NCBI RefSeq assembly: GCF_003160695.1
Contig: NZ_QGDD01000013.1
Span: forward strand, 17,103-81,102
Direction: 5' to 3'
Source: Nocardioides silvaticus
GTDB taxonomy: Bacteria; Actinomycetota; Actinomycetes; Propionibacteriales; Nocardioidaceae
Length of the DNA: 64,000 bases
This document shows positions 26,452 to 35,393 of this stretch, piece by piece. A program made the translations under genes and the position numbers. Below the pieces are notes generated by a model. It did not search any database and had not been told where the DNA came from. It saw only the letters and a program-made list of their open reading frames with translations. Position 1 is the stretch's first letter. The number at the start of each line of letters is the position of its first letter.

Positions 26452-28224
26452 TTACAGGTCGTCCTCGTCGAACTGGGGAGCAAGGTCCCGGGCGTACTTG
26501 ATGTCGTCGTTGCTGGTGCCGGCGGCCACCATCGGCCACACCATCGCGTCGCGGTGGACGCGGAAGTCGACCACGACGGGGACGTCGTTGATCTCCATCG
26601 CCTTGCGGATCGTCGCGTCGACGTCGTCGGGCGAGTCGCAGGCCAGGCCCACGCAGCCGTAGGCCTCGGCGAGCTTCACGAAGTCGGGGATCCGCTTCGA
26701 GTGCAGGTCGGTGTTGGAGTAGCGCTCGTTGTAGAAGAGCGTCTGCCACTGGCGCACCATGCCGAGCGACTCGTTGTTGATCACCGCGACCTTGATCGGG
26801 ATGTCGTTGATGGCGCAGGTGGCGAGCTCCTGGTTGGTCATCTGGAAGCAACCGTCGCCGTCGATCGCCCACACGGTCTGGCCGGGCATGCCCACCTTCG
26901 CACCCATCGCGGCGGGGACGGCGTAGCCCATCGTCCCGGCGCCTCCGGAGTTCAGCCAGCGGTTCGGCTGCTCGTAGTCGATGAACTGGGCCGCCCACAT
27001 CTGGTGCTGGCCGACGCCTGCGGTGTAGATCGTGTCGCTGTCGGAGATCGCGTTGATCCGCTCCAGCACGTACTGCGGGGCGAGACCGCCGTCGGCGGGC
27101 TTGTCGTAGCCGAGCGGGTACTTCTTCTTCACGCCCGCGAGGAACTGCACCCAGCCCTCGTAGTCGCCGGTGTTGCCGGCGTCGGCCTCGGTGCGCAGCG
27201 CCGTGATCAGGTCGATGAGGACCTCGCGGACGTCGCCGACGATCGGCACGTCGGCATGGCGGTTCTTGCCGATCTCGGCCGGGTCGATGTCGGCGTGGAT
27301 CACCTTGGCGCCCGGGGCGAACGAGTCGAGGTTGCCGGTCACCCGGTCGTCGAAGCGAGCGCCGAGGCTGATGATCAGGTCGCTCTTCTGCAGGCCGGCG
27401 ACCGCGGCCACCGTGCCGTGCATGCCGGGCATGCCGAGGTGCTGCGGGTGGCTGTCAGGGAAGGCGCCGCGGGCCATCAGCGTGGTCAGCACGGGGATGC
27501 CGGTCAGCTCGGCGAGCTCGATGAGCTGCCGGGACGCGCCGGAACGGATGGTGCCGCCGCCGACGTAGAGCACCGGCCGGCGGGACTCGAGCATCAGCCG
27601 AGCGGCCTCGCGGATCTGCTTGGCGTGCGGCCGGGTCACCGGGCGGTAGCCGGGCAGGTGGATCTCCGAGGGCCAGGCGAACGACGTCGAAGCCTGCAGC
27701 GCGGACTTCGCGACGTCGACGAGCACCGGGCCCGGGCGGCCGGTCGAGGCGATGTGGAAGGCCTCGGCGATGGTCCGCGGGATCTCCGCCGGGTCGGTGA
27801 CCAGGAAGTTGTGCTTCGTGATCGGCATCGTGATGCCGCGGATGTCCGCCTCCTGGAAGGCGTCGGTGCCGATGAACTGGGCGCCGACCTGGCCGGTGAT
27901 CGCCACGATCGGCACGGAGTCCATGTGGGCGTCGGCGATGGGCGTGACCAGGTTGGTCGCGCCCGGTCCGGAGGTGGCCATGCACACGCCCACCCGACCG
28001 GTCGCGGAGGCGTACCCCTGCGCGGCGTGCCCGGCGCCCTGCTCGTGCCGCACCAGGATGTGGCGGATCGGGCTGTCCATCAACGGGTCGTACGCCGGGA
28101 GGATCGCGCCGCCGGGGATGCCGAAGATGTCGGTCACGCCCGCCGCCTCGAGGGACTTGACCAGGCTCTCGGCCCCGGTCACCTGCCCCGAGCTGGTGCT
28201 GGCGCCCTGCTGCTGCTCACTCAT
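26452..28224 (-). CDS. ilvB: Acetolactate synthase large (catalytic) subunit
   Basis: This ThDP-dependent enzyme condenses pyruvate with pyruvate or 2-oxobutyrate, the first step of branched-chain amino acid synthesis. The 590 residues show the catalytic Glu region (LVRHEQGAGHAAQGYA), the FAD-associated middle domain and the ThDP-binding motif GDGCFQMTNQELATCAINDIPIKVAV in broken form (GDG...NN with INNESLGMV). It starts at ATG 28224. A leader peptide and an intrinsic terminator precede it, so expression is probably attenuated by branched-chain aminoacyl-tRNA levels. Confidence 0.97.
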   Translation of the reverse strand: MSEQQQGASTSSGQVTGAESLVKSLEAAGVTDIFGIPGGAILPAYDPLMDSPIRHILVRHEQGAGHAAQGYASATGRVGVCMATSGPGATNLVTPIADAHMDSVPIVAITGQVGAQFIGTDAFQEADIRGITMPITKHNFLVTDPAEIPRTIAEAFHIASTGRPGPVLVDVAKSALQASTSFAWPSEIHLPGYRPVTRPHAKQIREAARLMLESRRPVLYVGGGTIRSGASRQLIELAELTGIPVLTTLMARGAFPDSHPQHLGMPGMHGTVAAVAGLQKSDLIISLGARFDDRVTGNLDSFAPGAKVIHADIDPAEIGKNRHADVPIVGDVREVLIDLITALRTEADAGNTGDYEGWVQFLAGVKKKYPLGYDKPADGGLAPQYVLERINAISDSDTIYTAGVGQHQMWAAQFIDYEQPNRWLNSGGAGTMGYAVPAAMGAKVGMPGQTVWAIDGDGCFQMTNQELATCAINDIPIKVAVINNESLGMVRQWQTLFYNERYSNTDLHSKRIPDFVKLAEAYGCVGLACDSPDDVDATIRKAMEINDVPVVVDFRVHRDAMVWPMVAAGTSNDDIKYARDLAPQFDEDDL

Positions 28225-28291
28225 CCGACTACTCGTTCCTCACATCTGGACATCTGGTCGACCCGGTCGCCCGACTGGTCGTCGTACTCAA

Positions 28292-28324
28292 CAAAAAACC
28301 CCTCGGTTGCGAGGCAACGAGGGG
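28292..28324 (-). terminator. Rho-independent terminator/attenuator in the ilvBNC leader
   Basis: Read on the minus strand, an 11-bp stem with one bulged base (CCCCTCGTTGC paired with GCAACCGAGGGG) closes on a 3-base loop and is followed by TTTTTTGTT. This is the clearest intrinsic terminator in the window. It sits between the leader peptide and ilvB on the same strand and so can only act as an attenuator for ilvBNC. Confidence 0.85.
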
Positions 28325-28342
28325 CGGACGCGCAGGGCGGTG

Positions 28343-28387
28343 TCAGCCGGCGCGTCCGGTGCGTACGAGGAGAAGGTCCTGGCGCAT
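28343..28387 (-). CDS. ilv operon leader peptide (14 residues, Leu-Leu-Leu-Val)
   Basis: The frame encodes MRQDLLLVRTGRAG and ends 18 bases before the attenuator stem. Leu3 followed by Val are the codons expected for a peptide that senses leucine and valine tRNA charging; corynebacterial ilvB leaders carry comparable Val/Leu runs. Start and spacing fit ribosome-mediated attenuation. Detection by eye only, but the combination with the terminator is persuasive. Confidence 0.75.
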   Translation of the reverse strand: MRQDLLLVRTGRAG

Positions 28388-28478
28388 GCGGACAGAGTAC
28401 GCCGTCGCGCCTCACGCCGTGCGCGGACCCTGCCTGGCGTCCCAAATGGCGGGACGCGCGTCTCAGATCCAGCACGGG

Positions 28479-28907
28479 TCACGGCAGGACCAGCTGGCCG
28501 ATCGGACCGGGGTTGAACGCGACCTCCCACCGGTAGCCGTCGGGGTCGCCGAAGTAGCCGGTGTAGCCGCCCCAGTCGCGCTCGACCGCGTCGGAGACCG
28601 GGTCGGCGCCGGCGCGCCGAGCCGTCGCGAGCACCGCGTCGACCGCTTCCTTGGTGGCGACGTTGTGGGCGAGGGTGATCGGTGCGATGCCGCCGGTCGA
28701 GCCGCCGGGCATGGTCGGCTCGCCGACCTCCTCGGCGAAGTGGGCACGGTCCCAGAGCGAGAGGACGAGGCGCTCGCCCGTGCGGATCATCAGCACCTCC
28801 CCCGGCACGTCGAGCTCCGGGTGCCACCCGAGTCCGTCGACGTAGAACCTTCGGGTGGCCTCGAGGTCGGCCACTGCGAGCGTGACGAAGCTGATGCGCG
28901 GGTCCAC
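28479..28907 (-). CDS. VOC-family (glyoxalase/bleomycin-resistance fold) protein
   Basis: The 142-residue protein has the paired beta-alpha-beta-beta-beta repeats of the vicinal oxygen chelate fold: ISFVTLAVADLEATRRFYVDGLG at the start (shown as the usual opening) and YTGYFGDPDGYRWEVAF at the end. Such small proteins are dioxygenases, lyases or drug-binding proteins, and the reaction is not predictable here. GTG 28907 gives the normal family length; the ribosome binding site is weak. Confidence 0.85.
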   Translation of the reverse strand: MDPRISFVTLAVADLEATRRFYVDGLGWHPELDVPGEVLMIRTGERLVLSLWDRAHFAEEVGEPTMPGGSTGGIAPITLAHNVATKEAVDAVLATARRAGADPVSDAVERDWGGYTGYFGDPDGYRWEVAFNPGPIGQLVLP

Positions 28908-28983
28908 CGGCTCACTGTAGGAAGACGCACCGACTGAAGCCCACTGGAAGGAAACTGGAAGGCACCTCCCGCACCCTTCCGGC

Positions 28984-30975
28984 GTGGGCTCACTCCAGCA
29001 CCTCTCCTCCCGGCGCGCGGTCGCACGGACGGACCTCGCCGCCCTGGCGAGCTCGGTCGACAAGCGCCGCTACGTCTGCCCCGACCAGCTCGACCGACGG
29101 CTCGACCAGCTGCTCGGCGACGGTCCTGACGCCCGGCTGCTGCTGCTCAACGGCACCGGCGGGTCCGGCAAGAGCGCCGCCCTGCGCGAGGCGGCCCGAC
29201 GGGGCGAGCGCCTCGGCTACCACGTGGTCACCCTCGACGGCCGCCAGCTCGCGGCAGCGGGGCCGCGGCTGGCCGACGTCCTCGCCGACCTGCCCGGGAC
29301 CGACCTGCTGGTCCTCGTCGACGAGCTCGGCCACCTCGGCGCCCACGCCCACGCACTGGGCCGGGCTCTTCTCGCGCTGCCCGACTCCACCCGGGTCGTG
29401 ACCGCGGCCGTCGAGCAGCCGCACGGCTGGGTGCCGCCCGAGCTGGCTCCGCTCGTCGCGTCGCTGCGGATGCCGGTCCTCACCCCCGACCAGGCCGACC
29501 GGGTGCTGGGCAACCACGGGGTCGAGGACCCCAGCGCCCGCGCCACCATCCGCGCCTGGGCGTGCGGGCTGCCGCTCGCGCTCGTGCTCGGCGCGGCGGC
29601 GTGGGTCGAGCACGGCGCCGACGCGATCGAGCCCGGCGGGCCGGTGCTGGCCGCGACCGCCGACGACCTGGTCGGGCACCTGTCCGGACTGGCGCTCGAC
29701 CAGCTCGACACCGACCTGCTCGAGGTGGCTGCCGTGGCCGGCTGGCTGGACGAGCGGCTGCTCGCCGACGTCCTGCCGGAACGGGACTGCCACGCCGCAC
29801 TGACCACGCTGTCGTCGTACTCCTTCGTCGAGCGGAGCGGCAGCGGCATCACCCTCCACCCGCTGGTCGCGCACGCCGTGGCCGAGCGGGTGCGGCACGA
29901 CGGCGTGCGGGTCTCCGACCTGGTGCTGCGGATCGCCTCGCACCTGCGGGACCGCGCGATCCACGGCGACGCCCGGTCGCTGCACCAGCTGGCCGCGCTG
30001 TCCGAGGACCCGCGACTGCGCGCCGGAATGTCGCCGGGTCACAGCTCCACCCTCTACGGCGACGACATCCGGGCCGGCGAGGTCGACGAGGTCGGCCGCT
30101 GGGCGCCCGACGGGCTCGGCGCCGCCGTACGGCCCTGGCTGCAGACGCTGCCCGCCTCGACCTGGCGGACACCGACCCAGGTGGTGCGCCACACCGACGG
30201 CCGGGTGGTGGCGGCGGCGATCGCGGTCCCGATGGCCGAGGCCGCCGCGCTGGTCCGGGCCGACGACCCGCGGGCCGAGCTGGTGCGGCCGCTGCTGGAG
30301 TACGCCGAGCGCAACGGCATCGCCGACCGGGTGGTGATCAGTCCCTTCCAGCTGCTCGCGCCGGGTGCGGTGGAGGAGGACCCCAGCGTGATGGCGCTGC
30401 GCAACGGCCACACGCTGCGCCGCTGCCGGGTGCCGAACCCCAGGTTCGACCTGGTCAACGAGTTCGGCTGGAGCGACTTCGAGCGCGCGGTCGTCGCCGA
30501 CTGCGGCTATGTGGAGGTGCCCGAGCTGCGCCGGGAGGTCCGCGGCCAGGAGGTGCGGACCTGGCTGGCCGACGTCGGTCCGTGCGGCCTGGTCGGTCTG
30601 CTGTTCCGCGGGATCGCGAGCGAGCACGGCATCACGTTCCCGGAGCCCCGCACCCAGGGCGAGCTGGTGCTGACGGCCCTCGACGACTTCCACGACGACG
30701 CGGTCCTCGCCGGGCTGCCGCCGGCACCGCTCGGCCACGACCCCCGGTACGCCGCCGACCGGGTGCGCACCTGGGTGCGGCGGCTGATGATGAGCGCGCT
30801 GCACGACCAGCCCGACCTGGCCGCGCTGCTGGAGCAGCGCTACCTCACCCCGGCCGCCACCCACGACCAGGTGATGCGCGCGACGTTCCTGAGCCGGGCG
30901 ACGTACTTCCGCCGGATCCGGACCGCCCGCGACCTGCTCGCTACGGCTGCGGACCGGGTGGGCGCGCCGCTCTGA
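28984..30975 (+). CDS. Large P-loop NTPase protein of unknown function with C-terminal HTH-like segment
   Basis: This is a 663-residue protein. Walker A GTGGSGKS lies at residues 57-64, with a Walker B-like LLVLVDELGHL about 50 residues later, then a helical region with a winged-helix look (TTLSSYSFVERSGSGITLHPLVAHAVAERV, quoted in part). This order suggests a STAND-type ATPase. The last 60 residues (THDQVMRATFLSRATYFRRIRTARDLLA) resemble a helix-turn-helix with a recognition helix, so it may be a signal-dependent regulator. GTG 28984 has no ribosome binding site near it; TGGAAGG occurs twice upstream (28945-28963). The start is therefore uncertain. Its end overlaps the convergent GNAT gene by 35 bp. 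Confidence 0.75.
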   Translation: MGSLQHLSSRRAVARTDLAALASSVDKRRYVCPDQLDRRLDQLLGDGPDARLLLLNGTGGSGKSAALREAARRGERLGYHVVTLDGRQLAAAGPRLADVLADLPGTDLLVLVDELGHLGAHAHALGRALLALPDSTRVVTAAVEQPHGWVPPELAPLVASLRMPVLTPDQADRVLGNHGVEDPSARATIRAWACGLPLALVLGAAAWVEHGADAIEPGGPVLAATADDLVGHLSGLALDQLDTDLLEVAAVAGWLDERLLADVLPERDCHAALTTLSSYSFVERSGSGITLHPLVAHAVAERVRHDGVRVSDLVLRIASHLRDRAIHGDARSLHQLAALSEDPRLRAGMSPGHSSTLYGDDIRAGEVDEVGRWAPDGLGAAVRPWLQTLPASTWRTPTQVVRHTDGRVVAAAIAVPMAEAAALVRADDPRAELVRPLLEYAERNGIADRVVISPFQLLAPGAVEEDPSVMALRNGHTLRRCRVPNPRFDLVNEFGWSDFERAVVADCGYVEVPELRREVRGQEVRTWLADVGPCGLVGLLFRGIASEHGITFPEPRTQGELVLTALDDFHDDAVLAGLPPAPLGHDPRYAADRVRTWVRRLMMSALHDQPDLAALLEQRYLTPAATHDQVMRATFLSRATYFRRIRTARDLLATAADRVGAPL

Positions 30976-31666
30976 GCGCTGTCCGCTGCCGGCCGTCGTC
31001 GTCGAAGTTCGCCGGGTCGAGCCAGGCCCGGTGGGCGGCCGCGACCTCCGGCCACTCCTCGGCGGTGACCGAGAACCAGTCGGTGTCGCGGTTGCGGCCC
31101 TGGGTGACCATGTGGTTGCGGAACCGGCCCTCGTAGGTGAAGCCGAGCCGCGCGGCCGCCCGCCGCGACGGCTCGTTGAGGCTGTCGCACTTCCACTCGA
31201 AGCGGCGGTAGCCGAGGTCGTCGAAGGCGTGGGCCATCAGTAGGTGGATCGCCTCGGTCGCGGCCCGGGTGCGCTGGAGAGCACTGCCGAACAGCACGCC
31301 GGCGACCTCGACCTGCCCGGTCCGCGGCTCGATCCGCATGTACGACGCGATCCCGCTCGCGCGGTCGGCCCGCTCCCCCTCCTGCGGCACCAGCGCGAAA
31401 GTCACGTCGCTGGGCGAGTCGACCAGCTCCGCGAGGTGCATCCACAGCGTCGCCAGCGAGTCCGGCTTCGCTATCGGCCGGTAGGTCCACCGCGGGCCGT
31501 CGTCCGGACCGCACACGGCCGCGAACAGGTCGGCGTAGTGCACCGACGACAGCGGTACGACGCGTACGTACCGGCCGGTGAGCGTGACCGGCTCCGGCGC
31601 CGGGCGGGTCTCCCAGCCCGGCACCTCGTCACCGACCTGCTGCCCCCACCGGTTCACCTCCACCAC
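30941..31666 (-). CDS. GNAT-family acetyltransferase, RimJ/RimL-like
   Basis: The 241-residue protein has a typical RimJ-type layout: LTGRYVRVVPLSSVHYADLF at the start, VEVAGVLFGSALQRTRAATEA in the middle, and the C-terminal FEWKCDSLNEPSRRAAARLGF. The acetyl-CoA loop is of the QRTRAATEA kind. Members acetylate N-termini or small molecules. It starts at GTG 31666 and converges with, and overlaps, the NTPase gene. Confidence 0.88.
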   Translation of the reverse strand: MVEVNRWGQQVGDEVPGWETRPAPEPVTLTGRYVRVVPLSSVHYADLFAAVCGPDDGPRWTYRPIAKPDSLATLWMHLAELVDSPSDVTFALVPQEGERADRASGIASYMRIEPRTGQVEVAGVLFGSALQRTRAATEAIHLLMAHAFDDLGYRRFEWKCDSLNEPSRRAAARLGFTYEGRFRNHMVTQGRNRDTDWFSVTAEEWPEVAAAHRAWLDPANFDDDGRQRTALRAARPPGPQP

Positions 31667-31697
31667 GACGCGAGCCTAGCCAGGCCGCCGGGGCGAC

Positions 31698-33380
31698 TCA
31701 GCCGGTGACAGCGCCCAGCGCAGCCGACTGGACCGTCTTGGCGTACTTGCCGAGCACCCCGCGGGTGTACTTCGGCGGCAGCGGCTCCCAGCCCTCCTTG
31801 CGCTTCTCCAGCTCCTCGGGCTCGACGTCGAGCTCGAGGGTGCGGTTGGCGACGTCGAGGGTGATCGGGTCGCCGTCGCGGACGAAGGCGATCGGGCCGG
31901 CGTCCACCGCCTCGGGGGCGATGTGGCCGACGCAGAGGCCGGTCGTGCCGCCGGAGAACCGGCCGTCGGTGATGAGCAGGACGTCCTTGCCGAGGCCGGC
32001 GCCCTTGATGGCACCGGTGATGGCGAGCATCTCGCGCATGCCCGGGCCGCCCTTGGGGCCCTCGTAGCGGATCACCACCACGTCGCGGGGCTGGATCTTC
32101 CCCTCGGCCAGCGCGTCCAGCGCGGCACGCTCGCCGTCGAAGACGCGGGCGGTGCCCGTGAAGGTGGTGTCGTCGAAGCCGGCGCTCTTCACGACCGCGC
32201 CCTCGGGAGCCAGCGTGCCCTTGAGGATCGTGAGGCCACCGGTCTTGTGGATCGGCTCGTCGAGGTGGCGGATGATGTCGCCGTCGACGGCCGGGGGCGC
32301 GATGTCGGCCAGGTTCTCGGCCATCGTTTTGCCGGTCACCGTCAGGCAGTCGCCGTGGAGGAGGCCGGCGTCGAGCAGCGCCTTCATCACCACCGGGATG
32401 CCGCCGACCTTGTCGACGTCGTTCATCACGTAGCGGCCGAACGGCTTGAGGTCGCCGAGGTGCGGCACCTTGTCGCCGATGCGGTTGAAGTCGTCGAGGG
32501 TCAGGTCGACCTCGGCCTCCCGCGCGATGGCGAGCAGGTGCAGCACCGCGTTGGTCGAGCCACCGAGCGCCATCGTCACCGCGATGGCGTTCTCGAACGC
32601 CTCCTTGGTCATGATCTGGCGGGCGGTGATGCCCTTGCGCAGCAGCTCGACGACCGCCTCGCCCGACTTGTGCGCGAACCCGTCACGACGACGGTCGACC
32701 GCCGGCGGCGCCGCGGACCCGGGCAGCGACATCCCGAGCGCCTCGCCGATCGAGGCCATCGTGTTGGCGGTGTACATGCCGCCGCAGGCGCCCTCGCCCG
32801 GGCAGATCGCGCGCTCGATGCGGTCGACCTCCTCGCGGGTGATCTTGCCGGCCAGGCAGGCCCCGACCGCCTCGAACGCGTCGATGATCGTCACGTCCCG
32901 ACCGTCGACGTTGCCGGGCATGATCGAGCCGGCGTAGAGGAACACCGAGGCCAGGTCGAGGCGCGCGGCCGCCATCAGCATCCCGGGCAGCGACTTGTCG
33001 CAGCCGGCGAGCAGCACCGAGCCGTCGAGGCGCTCGGCGTTCATCACGACCTCGACGGAGTCCGCGATCACCTCGCGCGAGACCAGCGAGAAGTGCATCC
33101 CCTCGTGGCCCATCGAGATGCCGTCGCTGACCGAGATCGTCCCGAACTCGAGCGGGTAGCCGCCGCCCGCGTGCACGCCGTTCTTCACGGCCTTCGCGAG
33201 CCGGTCGAGCGACAGGTTGCAGGGGGTGATCTCGTTCCAGCTCGACGCGACGCCGACCTGGGGCTTGGCGAAGTCCTCGTCACCCATGCCTACCGCGCGG
33301 AGCATGCCACGGGCAGCGGCCCGCTCCAGGCCGTCCGTGACGTCGCGCGATCGGGGCTTGATGTCGGGGGCGTCGCTCAT
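31698..33380 (-). CDS. ilvD: Dihydroxy-acid dehydratase
   Basis: The enzyme dehydrates dihydroxy acids to 2-oxo acids, step three of valine/isoleucine synthesis. The 560 residues match the family. The Fe-S ligands appear in LAGCDKSLPG and PGEGACGGMYTANTMA, and TITPCNLSL-like SWNEITPCNL is present near residue 50. It is monocistronic and separated from ilvBNC by about 3.5 kb of unrelated genes. Confidence 0.97.
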   Translation of the reverse strand: MSDAPDIKPRSRDVTDGLERAAARGMLRAVGMGDEDFAKPQVGVASSWNEITPCNLSLDRLAKAVKNGVHAGGGYPLEFGTISVSDGISMGHEGMHFSLVSREVIADSVEVVMNAERLDGSVLLAGCDKSLPGMLMAAARLDLASVFLYAGSIMPGNVDGRDVTIIDAFEAVGACLAGKITREEVDRIERAICPGEGACGGMYTANTMASIGEALGMSLPGSAAPPAVDRRRDGFAHKSGEAVVELLRKGITARQIMTKEAFENAIAVTMALGGSTNAVLHLLAIAREAEVDLTLDDFNRIGDKVPHLGDLKPFGRYVMNDVDKVGGIPVVMKALLDAGLLHGDCLTVTGKTMAENLADIAPPAVDGDIIRHLDEPIHKTGGLTILKGTLAPEGAVVKSAGFDDTTFTGTARVFDGERAALDALAEGKIQPRDVVVIRYEGPKGGPGMREMLAITGAIKGAGLGKDVLLITDGRFSGGTTGLCVGHIAPEAVDAGPIAFVRDGDPITLDVANRTLELDVEPEELEKRKEGWEPLPPKYTRGVLGKYAKTVQSAALGAVTG

Positions 33381-33389
33381 GCCCCAAAT

Positions 33390-34664
33390 CTAGTCGGGCG
33401 GCGCAGCGCCGGCCGGGGCAACCCGTTCTGCGGGATCGGGCTCGGCCAGGGCGCGGGACGCTCCGGCGCCCTGCCGCCACTCCGCGGCGATGTGCTCGCG
33501 CAGCCAGTACACGATGTGGAGCGCACCGAGCGCCATCACCACGGCGACGACGGCGAAGATCACCCGGTAGTCCCAGATGACGACGAGCAGCGACCCGAGC
33601 GCCAGCGAGACCGCCTGCGGCGTCGCCATCACGACCTCGGCCGCGGTCGACGCCCGGCCCATGATCGCCTGCGGCGTCCGGCGCTGCAGCAGCGTGAGGT
33701 AACCGATGATCATCAGCGGCAGACCGGCGCCGCTCACCGCGGCGAAGACCAGCACGACGTCCATCGACGGAGCGGCGGCGATGCCACCGACGGCGATCGC
33801 GAAGACGACCAGGCCGACCACGATCGCCGTCACCTCCCCGGCGCGCCGCACCGCCCGGGACGCGACCAGCCCGCAGCCGATCGCGCCGACACCCATGGCG
33901 GCGACGAAGACCCCGGCGTACGTCGGAGGCCGGTCGAACGCGTCGAGCAGGGCATAGATCGAGGACTCGACGAAGCCGATCACCAGCAACGACAGGCCCA
34001 CGCCGATCAGGGTGTGCCCGAGCACCCGATCGCCGACCAGGTGCCGCACGCCGGCGGTGATCTGCTGGAGCACCGGCTCGTCGGTGCGCTCGGGCACCTC
34101 CTCGTCGAGCGGGAGCGAGGAGATCGCCAACGCCGCGACCACGAAGGTCAGCGCGTCGATGAACGCGACCGACCAGCCGCCGAGCCAGGCGAAGAGCGCG
34201 GCGCCGAGCAGCGGGCCGAAGAGCCGGTAGGCCTCCTTCGTGGTCTGCACCGCCGAGTTGGCCTCGACGAGGAGCTCGTCGGGCATCAGCTCCTTGAGCA
34301 GGCCGTTGAGCGCGGCCGGCAGCACCACGAAGCTGACGCCGTAGCCGAACGCGACCAGCCAGATGATCCACACGTCGCCCGCGTCGCGGACCAGCACCAG
34401 CGGCAGGACCACCAGCGCCGAGGCGAGGTTGCCCCAGACCAGCATCGGGCGGCGCCGGACCCGGTCGATGAGCACGCCGAGCAGCGGCGCGACGAGCGAG
34501 GGCAGCACCATGAACAAGAAGGTCAGGCCGGCCATCGCGTTGGAGCCGGTCAGCGTCTTCACCCAGATGCTCAGCACCAGGAGCATCATCGAGTCGCCGA
34601 GCATGGACGACGCGAGGCCGCCGTACAACCGGGCGAACCCTTGCTGCCGGAACGCCTGCCTCAT
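33390..34664 (-). CDS. Major facilitator superfamily transporter, drug-efflux-like
   Basis: The 424-residue protein has 11-12 hydrophobic helices, beginning FARLYGGLASSMLGDSMMLLVL in the style of the MFS_3/enterobactin-exporter group, and the typical loop RVRRRPMLVWGNL after helix 2. It is co-transcribed with an ArsR-type regulator that it overlaps by ATGA, so it probably exports a toxic compound that the regulator senses. Confidence 0.92.
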   Translation of the reverse strand: MRQAFRQQGFARLYGGLASSMLGDSMMLLVLSIWVKTLTGSNAMAGLTFLFMVLPSLVAPLLGVLIDRVRRRPMLVWGNLASALVVLPLVLVRDAGDVWIIWLVAFGYGVSFVVLPAALNGLLKELMPDELLVEANSAVQTTKEAYRLFGPLLGAALFAWLGGWSVAFIDALTFVVAALAISSLPLDEEVPERTDEPVLQQITAGVRHLVGDRVLGHTLIGVGLSLLVIGFVESSIYALLDAFDRPPTYAGVFVAAMGVGAIGCGLVASRAVRRAGEVTAIVVGLVVFAIAVGGIAAAPSMDVVLVFAAVSGAGLPLMIIGYLTLLQRRTPQAIMGRASTAAEVVMATPQAVSLALGSLLVVIWDYRVIFAVVAVVMALGALHIVYWLREHIAAEWRQGAGASRALAEPDPAERVAPAGAAPPD

Positions 34665-35233
34665 GTCCGGTCCTCACCCAGCGAGACCGGCACGCCCCAC
34701 GCGACGAGCTCGACCAGCCGCGCGCCCTCGGGTCGCTTCGAGGGATCGGTGAGCCGGTCGAGGTCGCGCATCAGGATCGCGTTGATCTCGGCGTTGCGCT
34801 CGGCGAGCTCCTCGTCGGTCAGCCAGGTCGCCGACTGCATCACCCCCATCGCGGCCCGCCACTCCGGCGGCTCCCCCGGAGCTTGGGCGCGCGCCGCGTG
34901 CAGGCGCTCGAGGTTCCGCTGGAGCATCATCTCCGACAGGCTCAGCGAGAGCTGGTGGTCGGCCACGGTCGGCGCCGCCTCGGAGTCCCAGCTGAGACCG
35001 ATCTCGGTCACCCGCCACGGCCGCCGACGTCCCTTGCCGTCCCCCGTCTCCTCGACGAAGTCGAGCTCGGCCAGCTTGCGAAGGTGCCAGCTGCAGTTGG
35101 CCGGCGACTCCCCGAGCCGGTTCGCCAGCTCGGTGGCGGTCTGCGGTCCCTCGATCGAGAGCAGCTCCAGGATTCCGATCCGGACCGGGTGGGCGAGCGC
35201 GGCCAGCTCGCGCGGGTCGGTGAGGCGGCGCAT
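34661..35233 (-). CDS. ArsR-type winged-helix transcription regulator
   Basis: The 190-residue protein opens with a winged helix (ELAALAHPVRIGILELLSIEG, split at AHP; TATELANRLGESPANCSWHLRKLAEL) and a wing (GKGRRRPWRV). The C-terminal helical half is probably for dimerisation or ligand binding. No Cys-rich metal site is evident, so the inducer is more likely organic than metal. Its promoter region carries two dyads, suggesting autorepression of this gene and the MFS gene. Confidence 0.9.
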   Translation of the reverse strand: MRRLTDPRELAALAHPVRIGILELLSIEGPQTATELANRLGESPANCSWHLRKLAELDFVEETGDGKGRRRPWRVTEIGLSWDSEAAPTVADHQLSLSLSEMMLQRNLERLHAARAQAPGEPPEWRAAMGVMQSATWLTDEELAERNAEINAILMRDLDRLTDPSKRPEGARLVELVAWGVPVSLGEDRT

Positions 35234-35247
35234 GTATCGAAACTACT

Positions 35248-35280
35248 CTTTCGAAAGGATTCTTTCAACACTTGGTTGAA
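35248..35280. promoter_or_regulatory. Candidate ArsR operator(s) upstream of the MFS operon
   Basis: Two dyads lie within 50 bp of the regulator start: the perfect palindrome CTTTCGAAAG at 35248-35257, and TTCAAC at 35264-35269 with GTTGAA at 35275-35280. The stretch is much more AT-rich than its surroundings, as expected for a promoter. It also precedes the divergent gene at 35394. Confidence 0.5.
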
Positions 35281-35393
35281 GCTGGACGTTGTATCCGTAG
35301 TCGCCACGGATGTACGCACCCGCCCCGCCGAGCACGCTTGTCCGTGGGACAACGCAGCACCACGCAGGACGACCAGAGGTAGGGATCGAGATC

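Noticed and set aside
32000..35279. Long plus-strand frame of over 1000 codons opposite ilvD and the MFS gene
   Set aside because: It is the complement of well-identified genes, is extremely rich in Arg, Gly, His and Asp, and has no ribosome binding site.
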